In this document: piece by piece, positions 1-8,496 of the stretch
Layout: each line of letters begins with the position of its first letter
How positions within the stretch are numbered: position 1 is the stretch's first letter
From: Candidatus Obscuribacterales bacterium
GTDB taxonomy: Bacteria > Cyanobacteriota > Vampirovibrionia > Obscuribacterales > Obscuribacteraceae
Assembly: GCA_019745415.1 (NCBI GenBank)
Contig: JAIETF010000057.1
Location: forward strand, 23,596-87,595
DNA length: 64,000 bases
Direction of reading: 5' to 3'
Notes under the pieces: generated by a model
The model's database searches: none
Seen by the model: the letters and a program-made list of their open reading frames with translations, nothing else
What the model was told of the DNA's origin: nothing
Program-made: the position numbers and the translations under genes

Positions 1-2231
1 CTGCCGGTACTGGTCACAGTCTGATTGAATTCGCCATGCAGGCGCCCGTCACGTTTGGAAATTTCTCTGGGAAGGGCGTCTACATACGTGGAACGCAGTT
101 TGGAAATATGGCGATATTCGAGGATGCAGGCGATGATAGGATGCTCTTCCTTGAGAGCTTCCAAGACGCTGGCATCGGTCGAATAACCGGTTTTTGTCTT
201 GCCCTTGGTTTTTAAACCTAGTTCTTCGAAGAGAACCTTTTGCAACTGTTGGGTAGAGTTGATATTGAAGCCGTGCCCGGCGTGCTGATAGATTTCGCTT
301 TCTAGCCGGGCCAGCTCAGTGCCCAGTTCAGTGGAAAGTTCAGATAGATACCTTAAATCGAGGACGATGCCGTTTTGCTCCATCTCAGCCAGCACCACAG
401 CTAGTGGCAACTCCATATCGTAGAGCAAAAACTTTTGTTCTTCGTCCATGGTTTGTACATAGTAGCGTGCCAGCTCTAAGGTAAGACGGGCATCGTCGGC
501 AGCGTAAGCTGCCACCTGATCGAGGGGCACCATGTCGATGGTTAATTGCTTCTTGCCGGTGCCGATGAGTTCGCTTATTCTCGTCATTTTATAGTTGAGA
601 ATGCGATCTACCTGATCTTTTAAGCCGTGTTTTTGATCTGGATTGTCGATATAGCTGGCCAGCATCGGGTCAAATACAACATTGGCTAATTTGATGCCGC
701 AGAGCGAAAATACATTGAGTTCGTATTTGGCATTTTGAGCTACTTTACCAATAGAAGGGTCTTCTAATATTGGCTTTAGTTTCTCTGCCACGAGGGCCGG
801 ACTTAATTGTTCTTTGCCGCCGGTTATTTTATGACGCACCGGTATATAGGCCGACTTGAGAGCCTTGCCGCCAAACCCGCTCTCGGTCAGTTGCACTTGA
901 TTGCGCTCGTTAGTCTTGATGCGTTCGTCATAGGCGAGGGCATAGCCTACAATCTCAGTGTCTAGTGAATTCAAGCCGGTAGTTTCAAGGTCGACTGATA
1001 AGACTGATTGCTGCTTGAGTTTGCCAATCAGTTCGTCTAATTCGCTTTCGGTTGTGATGAGCAGCGGCTCTTCCATAGGTTCAAGCACGACTTCGATTTT
1101 AGGCTGCCTGACTGACACCATGCGACCCCGTCCACCTTCAGCCAGGGCGGCAAGTTCTCTGTTGAAGCCTGGTTTGGTATCAAACAGACTCAACTGTCCA
1201 CCTTTACCGACAATGCTTTGGTTCGAATTACTGATATCAGAGCCAATATCGCCGCTCTTGCTTTCAATGGCAGCGCCGACACCCACTGCTACTTTAGGCA
1301 TTGCCGGTTCCGAGCCATCGGCACTAAAGCGCGAAAGCACCTTGGGAATGCGGCTGGTCAAAGTTTTGAAATTGAGTCGGGCAAAAAACTCAGCCACTTC
1401 TTCGAGATTGGGCATAGTGATGAGGCAGTGTTCAAAATCAAAGTCGAGCGGCACGTCTAGCCTGATAGTGGCCAGCCTCTTGCTGTCGAAGGCGCTTTGT
1501 TTGCCGTCTATGAGTTTTTGCTTTACCGACGCCGATTTTATGTCATCTAAGTTTTCGTAGATTTTTTCGACTGTGCCATAGCTGGCAAGAAGCTTGGCGG
1601 CTGTCACTTCGCCGATGCCTTTGACTCCGGGGATATTATCTGATTTGTCGCCGCAGAGACCTTTATAGTCTGTGATTTGCTCTGGATAAACACCCAGCTT
1701 TTCAAAGACTTTAGCTCTTTTGTAAGTGATCAGTTCGCCTTTTGAAGGCATCAAGACTTCGATATTGTCTTCTTCACCAGCCAAAAGTTGAAAGGCGTCT
1801 TGGTCGCCGGTCAAGATAAGAACTCGCATGCCTTTGGCTTCGGCTTGTTTAGCCACGGTGCCAATAACATCGTCGGCTTCAAAGCCCGAGAGTTCATAAA
1901 GGGGAATCTCAAGTTTCTGTACGCCTTCTTTGATGATTGGCCATTGCTGGGCTAATTCATCTGGCATTTCATCCCGATTTGCTTTATAGCTTTCAAATTC
2001 TTCGTGTCTGAAAGTGGGGTCGGAAAGGTCGAAGCAAACTGCTAGCATATCGGGCTTTTGCTTTTCGATGAGGTCGAAGAGAGAAGCAAAAAAGCCGTGA
2101 ACGGCACCGGTTGGGGTGCCGTCCTTGGCTCGCAGTCCAGATTTGAACATGGCATAAAAGGAGCGGAAGGCAAGCGAACTGCCATCGACCAGTACTAGAG
2201 TCTTTGCTTCTTGGGCATTACTTGCTTCCAA
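1..2231 (-). CDS. polA: DNA polymerase I, 5' part (cut by the window edge)
   Basis: Replication and repair polymerase that removes RNA primers and fills gaps. About 743 codons are in the window with no internal stop; the frame runs off position 1, so most of the polymerase domain is missing. In order: a 5'-3' exonuclease domain (LVDGSSLAFRSFYAMF near the start; later GDKSDNIPGVKGIG), a 3'-5' proofreading domain with the acidic pair in SVDLETTGLNS, and the start of the polymerase domain (RHISKLRSTYVDALP, then TVTSTGR entering motif A). The retained DxE pair suggests active proofreading. I choose TTG at 2231: an in-frame stop lies just upstream (2238-2240), no ATG occurs for about 28 codons, and AAAGGAGG stands 11 bases before it. 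It lies 17 bases after the phosphatase gene, so the two are probably co-transcribed. Confidence 0.95.
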   Translation of the reverse strand, partial: MEASNAQEAKTLVLVDGSSLAFRSFYAMFKSGLRAKDGTPTGAVHGFFASLFDLIEKQKPDMLAVCFDLSDPTFRHEEFESYKANRDEMPDELAQQWPIIKEGVQKLEIPLYELSGFEADDVIGTVAKQAEAKGMRVLILTGDQDAFQLLAGEEDNIEVLMPSKGELITYKRAKVFEKLGVYPEQITDYKGLCGDKSDNIPGVKGIGEVTAAKLLASYGTVEKIYENLDDIKSASVKQKLIDGKQSAFDSKRLATIRLDVPLDFDFEHCLITMPNLEEVAEFFARLNFKTLTSRIPKVLSRFSADGSEPAMPKVAVGVGAAIESKSGDIGSDISNSNQSIVGKGGQLSLFDTKPGFNRELAALAEGGRGRMVSVRQPKIEVVLEPMEEPLLITTESELDELIGKLKQQSVLSVDLETTGLNSLDTEIVGYALAYDERIKTNERNQVQLTESGFGGKALKSAYIPVRHKITGGKEQLSPALVAEKLKPILEDPSIGKVAQNAKYELNVFSLCGIKLANVVFDPMLASYIDNPDQKHGLKDQVDRILNYKMTRISELIGTGKKQLTIDMVPLDQVAAYAADDARLTLELARYYVQTMDEEQKFLLYDMELPLAVVLAEMEQNGIVLDLRYLSELSTELGTELARLESEIYQHAGHGFNINSTQQLQKVLFEELGLKTKGKTKTGYSTDASVLEALKEEHPIIACILEYRHISKLRSTYVDALPREISKRDGRLHGEFNQTVTSTG

Positions 2232-2242
2232 TGTGGATCAAG

Positions 2243-2250
2243 CCTCCTTT
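2243..2250 (-). promoter_or_regulatory. Strong ribosome binding site of polA
   Basis: On the minus strand the sequence reads AAAGGAGG. It overlaps the TAA stop of the upstream phosphatase gene and lies 11 bases before the TTG at 2231. It fixes the start of polA, because the only other nearby TTG (2241-2239) runs into a stop after seven codons. The overlap suggests translational coupling. Confidence 0.7.
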
Positions 2251-3979
2251 ATTTGCTATTTTCTTGAGCTTGACCAGGTCCAGCTTCTTGTCCTCTTGGG
2301 CGGAATGGCCCCACAGGTGGTGCCATAGCCGGTGCCAATGGTTTGCCTTCAGATAGTGAGGGGCACTGCACGCCGGCTAGAGCGGCCACAGTGGCCGCGA
2401 TATCGGCCGGTGAAACAGCCTGACCATAGCGTCCACCGGTAATGCCGAAGCCATAGAGCAGAAGAGGCACTTGTGAGTCGGCATTATAGGGCGAACCACT
2501 TTCGGTACCGTTGCTCTCGCCTGAGAAAATATAACCCGGTTTAGGCACCACATATAGTTCGCCGCTGCGCTCCCAGAAATAGCTCTTTTTGACGCCATCG
2601 CTGTAAGGACCATTCGGTACCTGGTTGGCATAGAGCTGGGCGGTGGTGATTACTTCGGCGACACCCGGCACAGAGTGCGCCACTTTGGCAGCCAGAGCTT
2701 CGACATCGGGCTGGCGATATTTGTTCTTGTCGATGGCGTTGAAGTTTAAGTAGACATAGGGTGGCTCGAAAGCTTCGATCCAGTCGTCGGCGCCAAGGCG
2801 GTTGTCGAGGGTAGTGTCTAAGAAATTCTTGAGATTTTTGGGATCGATACGACCTCCGTCTAGACCGCGTTCTTTTGAGAATTCAGGAATGGCCTGGCTG
2901 CCACTACTGGCGGTGAAGCAAATCAAGCAGTTGGCTAAACCGACTTTTTGATCGAGATAGCTGAACAGGTTAGCTATGCCTTGGTCCATCCGCAAAACTA
3001 AATCTTGTGCTTCTTGCGAGGTCGGACCAAAGAAGGAGACCAATTTGTCGCCGGCCGACAAACCAACCATAAGCAGATCTGTATCGGTATGATTGCCCAG
3101 TCCTTCTTTCTCAATCGCTTCTTTGGCCAGATCGAGAACCATTTGGTTGGACATCGGGGTGATGGGCAGAGTGGCGTAAGCCCCTTCACCAGGCACTGGG
3201 TTATTTATGACATGAGGGAAAGCTTTGCCGTCTTGGGGCAACGGTCTTTCGTGGGTATAGTCGTCTCTGGTGCTGACGCCGTACTGTGTTTCTGGCAAGA
3301 GGCGCACCCAGGGTTTGGCACTGTAGCGCTCAGCCGGACGGGTGTCATTATAGGTTTTCACCCAGTTGGGCAGGTCGCGCCCAAACTGCGATGAGGTGAC
3401 GAAATTGCCTGTTTTGCTGTCGAACCAGAGTGAGATATTGGCCAGCCTGCCGCCTAAAAGCAGGGACTGACTGTCTGAGACCGCCATAGATATAACTTTG
3501 GCTCGGCCATTTGTGGCCAGCTTCAGTTCGTCGCCGATAGTGCTGCCCTTTAGCAGTTTTGAGCTGGGCCCGGGGGCATTGGCTCCGGTCATCTGGGCGT
3601 TTTCATCATAGACTGCAGAAATGGCTTTGTTCTTGCGGCGGTCCCACCACTGGTCGGAGATGATGCCATGAGCCCAGGCGTGTGCTCCTGTAGCGATGGT
3701 GGCATTGCCGCAACTGCTCATAGTATTGGCTTGTTGGTAGGTGCAGTTGACGAAGTTGGCACCGTTTTCAGCTAAGAACTTTAAACCGCCGTTGCCCATT
3801 TTGTCGCTATAGCGGTTCAAACTGGAAAAGGGCATTTTGTCAGCCACCAGCATGACCACTAGCTTCGGCTTGGCACCAGGGCCGCCGTTGCCGGTATCGG
3901 CCGAGGTCGGGAGTCCTACACCGAGAGAGGCTGTAATGGTAAGAAATGCAGCCAGGCAAGCTTTGAGCCTTGCGTTCAT
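2249..3979 (-). CDS. Secreted alkaline phosphatase / phosphodiesterase superfamily protein (PafA-like)
   Basis: Predicted exported phosphomonoesterase or phosphodiesterase of 576 residues. A signal peptide spans about residues 1-28. The first metal ligand is probably D47 in VVMLVADKMPF. The nucleophile region reads SSCGNATIATG (residues 88-98). In the PafA and nucleotide-pyrophosphatase families this is normally T-x-x-G-H, so Ser88 replaces the usual Thr and Asn92 the usual His. The following HGIISDQWWDR resembles the PafA family closely. Start: ATG with AAGGGG about 6 bases upstream. polA follows at once. No clear Pho box was seen upstream. The superfamily is secure; substrate and activity are uncertain because of the altered motif. 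Confidence 0.8.
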   Translation of the reverse strand: MNARLKACLAAFLTITASLGVGLPTSADTGNGGPGAKPKLVVMLVADKMPFSSLNRYSDKMGNGGLKFLAENGANFVNCTYQQANTMSSCGNATIATGAHAWAHGIISDQWWDRRKNKAISAVYDENAQMTGANAPGPSSKLLKGSTIGDELKLATNGRAKVISMAVSDSQSLLLGGRLANISLWFDSKTGNFVTSSQFGRDLPNWVKTYNDTRPAERYSAKPWVRLLPETQYGVSTRDDYTHERPLPQDGKAFPHVINNPVPGEGAYATLPITPMSNQMVLDLAKEAIEKEGLGNHTDTDLLMVGLSAGDKLVSFFGPTSQEAQDLVLRMDQGIANLFSYLDQKVGLANCLICFTASSGSQAIPEFSKERGLDGGRIDPKNLKNFLDTTLDNRLGADDWIEAFEPPYVYLNFNAIDKNKYRQPDVEALAAKVAHSVPGVAEVITTAQLYANQVPNGPYSDGVKKSYFWERSGELYVVPKPGYIFSGESNGTESGSPYNADSQVPLLLYGFGITGGRYGQAVSPADIAATVAALAGVQCPSLSEGKPLAPAMAPPVGPFRPRGQEAGPGQAQENSK

Positions 3980-4241
3980 TTAGATCCCCTTGGTTGTAAA
4001 CCGCTTGGTAATTATTTTGCGACTAATATTTTAGCGTTATCGGCAGAAAAGATTTTCGTGCAAATTTCTCTGTAAATATGGCTTTGTGTAAAGAGTTATC
4101 TTGAGATCTGCGGCAAGAGGCAGACAAAGACCTTGCCACGCGCATAAAATCATGGGCAGGTTGCACATAGCAGTTAGAACATATTGTCAAAAGGCTGGAA
4201 TCAGAACAGCCAACCCAGGCATTTAACCCAGGAGTTGAATC

Positions 4242-4724
4242 ATGTCGGACCGTACCAAACTACTCAAAAAAGCCGTACTGACCAGTGTCGGTGCTTCTTC
4301 GAATGTTGAGCGCGTTAAAGATGCCCTCAAAGAAGCCATGCAAGACCTTGTCAAAGTTGGTCAAGAACTAATCGATGATCTGGAAGAGAAAGGCAAGATC
4401 AAAACTGAATCAGCCCAATCTTTCTTGAAAGGACTCTCTGACGAGGCTGCCAAGCGCACTGGCGGGCTGGAAAAGAAAGTCTCGAATAAATTTCAGAAGA
4501 AAGTAAGAGATGCTGCACGCGAATTCGGATTTGTTTCTCTCGAACAATATGAAGAAGTGGTAGAGCGTCTCAAGGCTCTCGAGAGCCACCTCGGCATCAC
4601 TCCTCCGGTCAAATGCGAAGAAGAACCGGTTGATTGTGAAGTGGAAGCTGAAGCCGAAGTGGAAGGTGAAGGCGGCGCTTCTGAAGAAGGCGGACGCAAG
4701 AAGAAAGGCAAGCGCAACGACTAG
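4242..4724 (+). CDS. Phasin-like helical protein with charged tail (tentative)
   Basis: A 160-residue protein with no signal peptide or membrane segment. Residues about 18-85 are amphipathic helix rich in Lys and Glu. They are followed by FGFVSLEQYEEVVERLKALESHL, which has the 'short linker plus coiled coil' form typical of the C-terminus of phasin-like (PhaF/PhaI-type) and UbiK-like proteins. The last 45 residues are acidic (EAEAEVEGEG) and end in a basic stretch (GRKKKGKR). Start: ATG with CAGGAG seven bases before. It stands alone, divergent from the phosphatase gene and convergent with the large membrane protein gene, whose stop is 11 bases away. A granule-coating or scaffold role is inference only. 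Confidence 0.55.
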   Translation: MSDRTKLLKKAVLTSVGASSNVERVKDALKEAMQDLVKVGQELIDDLEEKGKIKTESAQSFLKGLSDEAAKRTGGLEKKVSNKFQKKVRDAAREFGFVSLEQYEEVVERLKALESHLGITPPVKCEEEPVDCEVEAEAEVEGEGGASEEGGRKKKGKRND

Positions 4725-4735
4725 GCTGGATTAAT

Positions 4736-7339
4736 CTAGAATAAGTCTGGCCCTGCCGCTGGAATTTGCAATATACGCTGACCGCTCTTTGGATCGGTCA
4801 GCGTTGCGCCTTTAATGGCTTCCTGTAAGCTCTTGTCAGCTTGCACCAAAGGGGCGCGCAATTGCCATTCCCCGCCAAGCTGAGGGCAACCGGCTTCTTC
4901 CGGCAAGAGGTTGGCGTTCACCGCAGTTTTGCACCAGTTCGGGTCGATATTATAAAGTTCGCTTTCCCGCACCAATCGGCTGCGCTTCAAATAATCTCGT
5001 GCCAGGCTCGACCAAACAACGGTATCCTTTGTCTTGCGAGCAGTTTGGCAATAATAAATCAGCTCGCCGTTCATATGTCTCGATGAAGCAAGAGGATAAT
5101 TGCCGAAGACTAGGGTGGGAAAATCGCCGCTTAGAGCGCGGCTGTCTATCGCCAAAGTTTCCGGTCTGGCTAAGCCCACGTTTTCTTCGGCTATTAGGTC
5201 TGACAAAGACTGACCTTCGATGCTTATCTGCGAGTCTGCATTAAGCTTGACTGCGGTAACGCTTTGCAATATCTCCGGTGTCTGCAGCCAGATATTGTCT
5301 TGCTTCTCTTGCATCGAATTGAGCTGTTTAGCCAGTTTTTCTGCTTCTTCATACAAATCAGATTCAACTAGACTTTGCAAAACCGGTTTAAAGACGTAAC
5401 GCTTACCCAGAAGATATGCCGGCTTATTTCCTGCTTGCAGGCGGTGAATGCCGCCAGCGGCTAAGAGAAAGAGATGCGAACCCACCTCAAAAGAGGCAGA
5501 GGCTGTCAATTGGGCATTGTGTTGGGCTTGTGAAGAGAGATAGACGACTTTATTCAAGACAAGCTGTTTCTGCTTTTCGTTTTCCAACTTATTGCGGCGC
5601 AGACTAATTTCTTCCTTGGTTTTTTCATCCTGCTTGATGCTTGTTAGATAAATCAAGTCTTGATTTAAGAGGAAGATTCTATCGTTGCTTTCTTTGATCT
5701 TCTTATAAGCATTGGCTTGCATGACTCGCGCTGTGGACATTGTTTCATTGGCCGATAAATTTGTGCTATAGATATCGGTGAGCAGCTCGATGACCAACTT
5801 GCGGCTCTTATCATCCAGTGGTGCTCCGGCATCATATTTTTCTTTACGCCCAGGCAGCCCGACGGCGCCGTCTTGGTAAAGCACCATGGGCAGTGCCGAG
5901 TTCGGAAAGCGGCGTTGTCCATCTGTAAAGGCATTGATTACGGACTTCAAGCCTTGCTCTCTGGCGCCGCCCCTATACAGATAGGCAAAGGTGCGGGCAT
6001 CGCTCTCTTGCACTAGGCTTGTATTGGCTTGATTGGCCACTCTCTCTTGCATCGACAAATAATCGAATTCGTTATTATCTTCCTCTCTCTTGTTCTGGTC
6101 TTGTGCCACGTCCTTAGGCGCTTCGGCAAAAGAGGCGTTCACTATTTTGAGTAGGTTTTTTTGTTCTATCGGACGTTCTTGGTGTTTGACGAATTCATAC
6201 AAAATCAAAGATAGAGCTTCGGCTGGCGACATCTGTTCAAGCAGCGGTGATTCCGGTATGGCGATATTGCCTATCAAACGGGCTGTTCCTGCTGGGTCGG
6301 CGCTTTCGCTTTTATAGCTCTGATTGCCGTTTTTGTATTGTGTCCAGTTGCCCTTGTTTAGCCAGTCTTTGCGCTGCAAGAGGTCGCGCAGGCTGGCGTC
6401 TTGCCTTAGCCTTCCGTGTGGAAAAGCTAAAACCAGGCAGAGAGGCTTCAGGCGGGTCGCTTTGTTGTCTGCTCTCTTGTCTGCTTTGCTTTCGGCGCCC
6501 AGGGCGACACAAATACTGCGTTTGGCTAAAAGCAAAGAACCGCCGCTTGAGCGGGTTTCCAGGCGTGCTTCCAGCAAAAGGGCGGAAGGCAGCGCGCCGA
6601 TATCTTTAAATTGAGGATTGTGCCAATCGATAAAGTCCTGTTTCGCTGCGATTTCTCTCACGGCCGGCTCTTGGGCAAAGCAATAGACCTGCTCGCTTTC
6701 TTTTGCCGCATTTTCAATTGCCGGCAAAATTGGTACCGTCTGTAGTGCGGCAAGTTTGCCTGCTTTTAAATAAGGCTTGCCCTGGTCTTCGTTCAAAGCC
6801 GGTATCGATGTCACATTTACTGATTCGTTCTTTAGATAGCCAAGGCTCAGATGCAGTTCCTTAAGAGTTGTCTTGCCCCTTAGACCGTCTTCAATTGTTC
6901 TCTTGACCTCAGTAAAAATTGAGCCGCCCGGGGCAATCTCATTTTCTAAGCGAGCGATGAATTGACTCTGCAGTTCAGAAATTCGATTCATATCTTGAAC
7001 CAGGGCTCTCTTTATTACCGGCAAATCGAGTTCTCTGGCTAGGCTGCCGCAGTTGCGTAGGAGCGAGACTGCCGTGTTGAAGCTGCGCGAGTTCTCCCTA
7101 TTCATTAGAGAGAGGGAGCCGAAAGTTTGGTCTTCAATATATGTCTCAGTGACGGCGGCGGCGCCTTGCAGCGCGGCGCGGTCCACCGGATCGGTGTCCG
7201 ACTCCTTGATATTCATCCAAGCGATGAGCATGACATAGAGAGAGATTATGCCGCTCACAGCCAGGGTTGAGAACCAGAGTACGCCTATTGAATACCAGTC
7301 GATGCCGGTACTTTTTTCTTTGGTAAGCTTCTCTGTCAT
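4736..7339 (-). CDS. Large membrane-anchored protein of unknown function
   Basis: 867 residues, not recognised. A short Lys-rich cytoplasmic N-terminus is followed by one transmembrane segment at about residues 20-44 (VLWFSTLAVSGIISLYVMLI), so most of the chain is probably outside the membrane. Just after the segment, DPVDRAALQGAAAV faintly recalls the 'LQ-A-A-D-A-A' region of TadG-like pilus proteins, but that is too weak for a name. The middle contains long charged helices (residues about 540-610, rich in K, E, R, N, Q). There are few cysteines. Start: ATG, with only a weak ribosome site. It is divergent from the TPR gene at 7435 with 95 bases between them. Confidence 0.6.
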   Translation of the reverse strand: MTEKLTKEKSTGIDWYSIGVLWFSTLAVSGIISLYVMLIAWMNIKESDTDPVDRAALQGAAAVTETYIEDQTFGSLSLMNRENSRSFNTAVSLLRNCGSLARELDLPVIKRALVQDMNRISELQSQFIARLENEIAPGGSIFTEVKRTIEDGLRGKTTLKELHLSLGYLKNESVNVTSIPALNEDQGKPYLKAGKLAALQTVPILPAIENAAKESEQVYCFAQEPAVREIAAKQDFIDWHNPQFKDIGALPSALLLEARLETRSSGGSLLLAKRSICVALGAESKADKRADNKATRLKPLCLVLAFPHGRLRQDASLRDLLQRKDWLNKGNWTQYKNGNQSYKSESADPAGTARLIGNIAIPESPLLEQMSPAEALSLILYEFVKHQERPIEQKNLLKIVNASFAEAPKDVAQDQNKREEDNNEFDYLSMQERVANQANTSLVQESDARTFAYLYRGGAREQGLKSVINAFTDGQRRFPNSALPMVLYQDGAVGLPGRKEKYDAGAPLDDKSRKLVIELLTDIYSTNLSANETMSTARVMQANAYKKIKESNDRIFLLNQDLIYLTSIKQDEKTKEEISLRRNKLENEKQKQLVLNKVVYLSSQAQHNAQLTASASFEVGSHLFLLAAGGIHRLQAGNKPAYLLGKRYVFKPVLQSLVESDLYEEAEKLAKQLNSMQEKQDNIWLQTPEILQSVTAVKLNADSQISIEGQSLSDLIAEENVGLARPETLAIDSRALSGDFPTLVFGNYPLASSRHMNGELIYYCQTARKTKDTVVWSSLARDYLKRSRLVRESELYNIDPNWCKTAVNANLLPEEAGCPQLGGEWQLRAPLVQADKSLQEAIKGATLTDPKSGQRILQIPAAGPDLF

Positions 7340-7434
7340 TCGGTCGCTTTCAGAAGACTCTCTAACTATCCTAACACCAGTCCGGTAGAATTAATCTGTC
7401 TAGCTTTCTCTGCAGTAACGGGGTTCTTAAGTCG

Positions 7435-8445
7435 GTGAGTTGGTCACGCCGTTTGCTTGTCTCTCCTAACCACTGCTTCGCTTGGCAGTTAGTGCTTTGT
7501 CAGTCTCTTCGTCTTTCTCTCTGTCTTTCTCTCTGTCTTTCTTGTGGCTCGCTCCAATCGGTTTCAGCTCTCGAATCGGAGCGCAGACCGAGCCTGCAGA
7601 ATAGTCCTAAGCTAAATCAGATCGACCTTGAAAAGGCTGAAGTTTCGAGGTTACTTGCAGAAGGGGCTTTGACCAAGGCGCGACCGCTTGTGGAAGACCT
7701 CTTGGTGAAGCGCCCAGGTGATCTGGAAGTGGCTCTTCTAGGCGCCCGACTCTATCGGGACATCGGTCTGACATCGATGGCTATTGTTCAGTATGAAAGA
7801 GTGCGGCGGCTTTCGCCTGATATGGTTGAGCCTCTGATTGAGCTATCATCGCTGCACCTTGATAATTTGAGCAGTGCCTTGGCTGTAGATTTAGCTGAAG
7901 ATGCCGTTCACCTAGCGCCCGGCAATAAGGCAGCGCGAATTGCCCTGGTCAAGGCTTTGATTGCCAGTCAGTCTCTCAAGAGAGCCCGGGAGCAGGCAGA
8001 CAAGCTGCTCGTCACCTTTCCTTATGATGCCACTGTTTTGCATCTGGCGGCCGAGGTGGCTCAATCTTTCAATGAAAGTGAGCGGGCTGTGGGATTGCTC
8101 AGTCAGGCGATAGAGAAAGCTCCGGAGAAGCTCTCGTGGCAAATTGAGCTTTCTAGAGCCTATCAGGAGCTTGGTCGATATCAGTCGGCGCGTCAGATTT
8201 TGGAGAAGGTGCTTTTGAAAGAGCCGGTCAATTTTGAAGCTCTTACTGAACTTGCCCACTTGTATGAGTTTGACCTTGGCGATTATTTATCGGCTATGAA
8301 GGTCTATCGGCGCATTCTTGAGTTTCTGCCAGATGATGCCTCAGCCCGAGCCGGTGCCGAACGCTGTTTGGGTAAGCAGGCTGATTTGGCTCTCTGGTTG
8401 AGGGGCATTATCTATCGCGCCTTTGGCAAGGCGGTCGGGCACTAA
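7435..8445 (+). CDS. Exported TPR-repeat protein
   Basis: 336 residues. The N-terminus has a long hydrophobic, Leu/Cys/Ser-rich stretch (about residues 15-42) that looks like a signal peptide or anchor. The rest consists of tandem tetratricopeptide-type helical pairs (for example AEDAVHLAPGNKAARIALVKAL, GLLSQAIEKAPEKLSWQIELSRAYQELGR and ILEKVLLKEPVNFEALTELAHLYE), which serve protein-protein binding. Start GTG at 7435 with no good Shine-Dalgarno; a TTG six codons later is also possible. The signal region is encoded by a short 12-base tandem repeat. A two-way terminator follows the stop directly. The partner protein is unknown. Confidence 0.75.
   Translation: MSWSRRLLVSPNHCFAWQLVLCQSLRLSLCLSLCLSCGSLQSVSALESERRPSLQNSPKLNQIDLEKAEVSRLLAEGALTKARPLVEDLLVKRPGDLEVALLGARLYRDIGLTSMAIVQYERVRRLSPDMVEPLIELSSLHLDNLSSALAVDLAEDAVHLAPGNKAARIALVKALIASQSLKRAREQADKLLVTFPYDATVLHLAAEVAQSFNESERAVGLLSQAIEKAPEKLSWQIELSRAYQELGRYQSARQILEKVLLKEPVNFEALTELAHLYEFDLGDYLSAMKVYRRILEFLPDDASARAGAERCLGKQADLALWLRGIIYRAFGKAVGH
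7511..7542 (+). repeat. 12-base tandem repeat inside the TPR gene's signal peptide
   Basis: The unit GTCTTTCTCTCT occurs twice without mismatch (7511-7522, 7523-7534), followed by a further 8 bases of the unit. It encodes repeating Ser-Leu-Cys-Leu residues in the hydrophobic core of the signal peptide. The unit length is a multiple of three, so slippage would change the length of the core and not the frame. Confidence 0.8.
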
Positions 8446-8446
8446 A

Positions 8447-8475
8447 AAAAATCGCCTGCATTACAGGCGATTTTT
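8447..8475. terminator. Two-way rho-independent terminator between the TPR gene and purA
   Basis: AAAAATCGCCTG (8447-8458) pairs perfectly with CAGGCGATTTTT (8464-8475) across the five-base loop CATTA. A run of T follows the stem in both directions. It lies between two converging genes and should end both transcripts. Confidence 0.93.
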
Positions 8476-8496
8476 CGATTGCTTGCAGATTTCGTT

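Noticed and set aside
3980..4241. Pho box upstream of the alkaline-phosphatase-like gene
   Set aside because: I looked for tandem 8-base CTTAACCT-like repeats and found none; only a weak promoter match (TTGCAC-16-GATAAC) is present.
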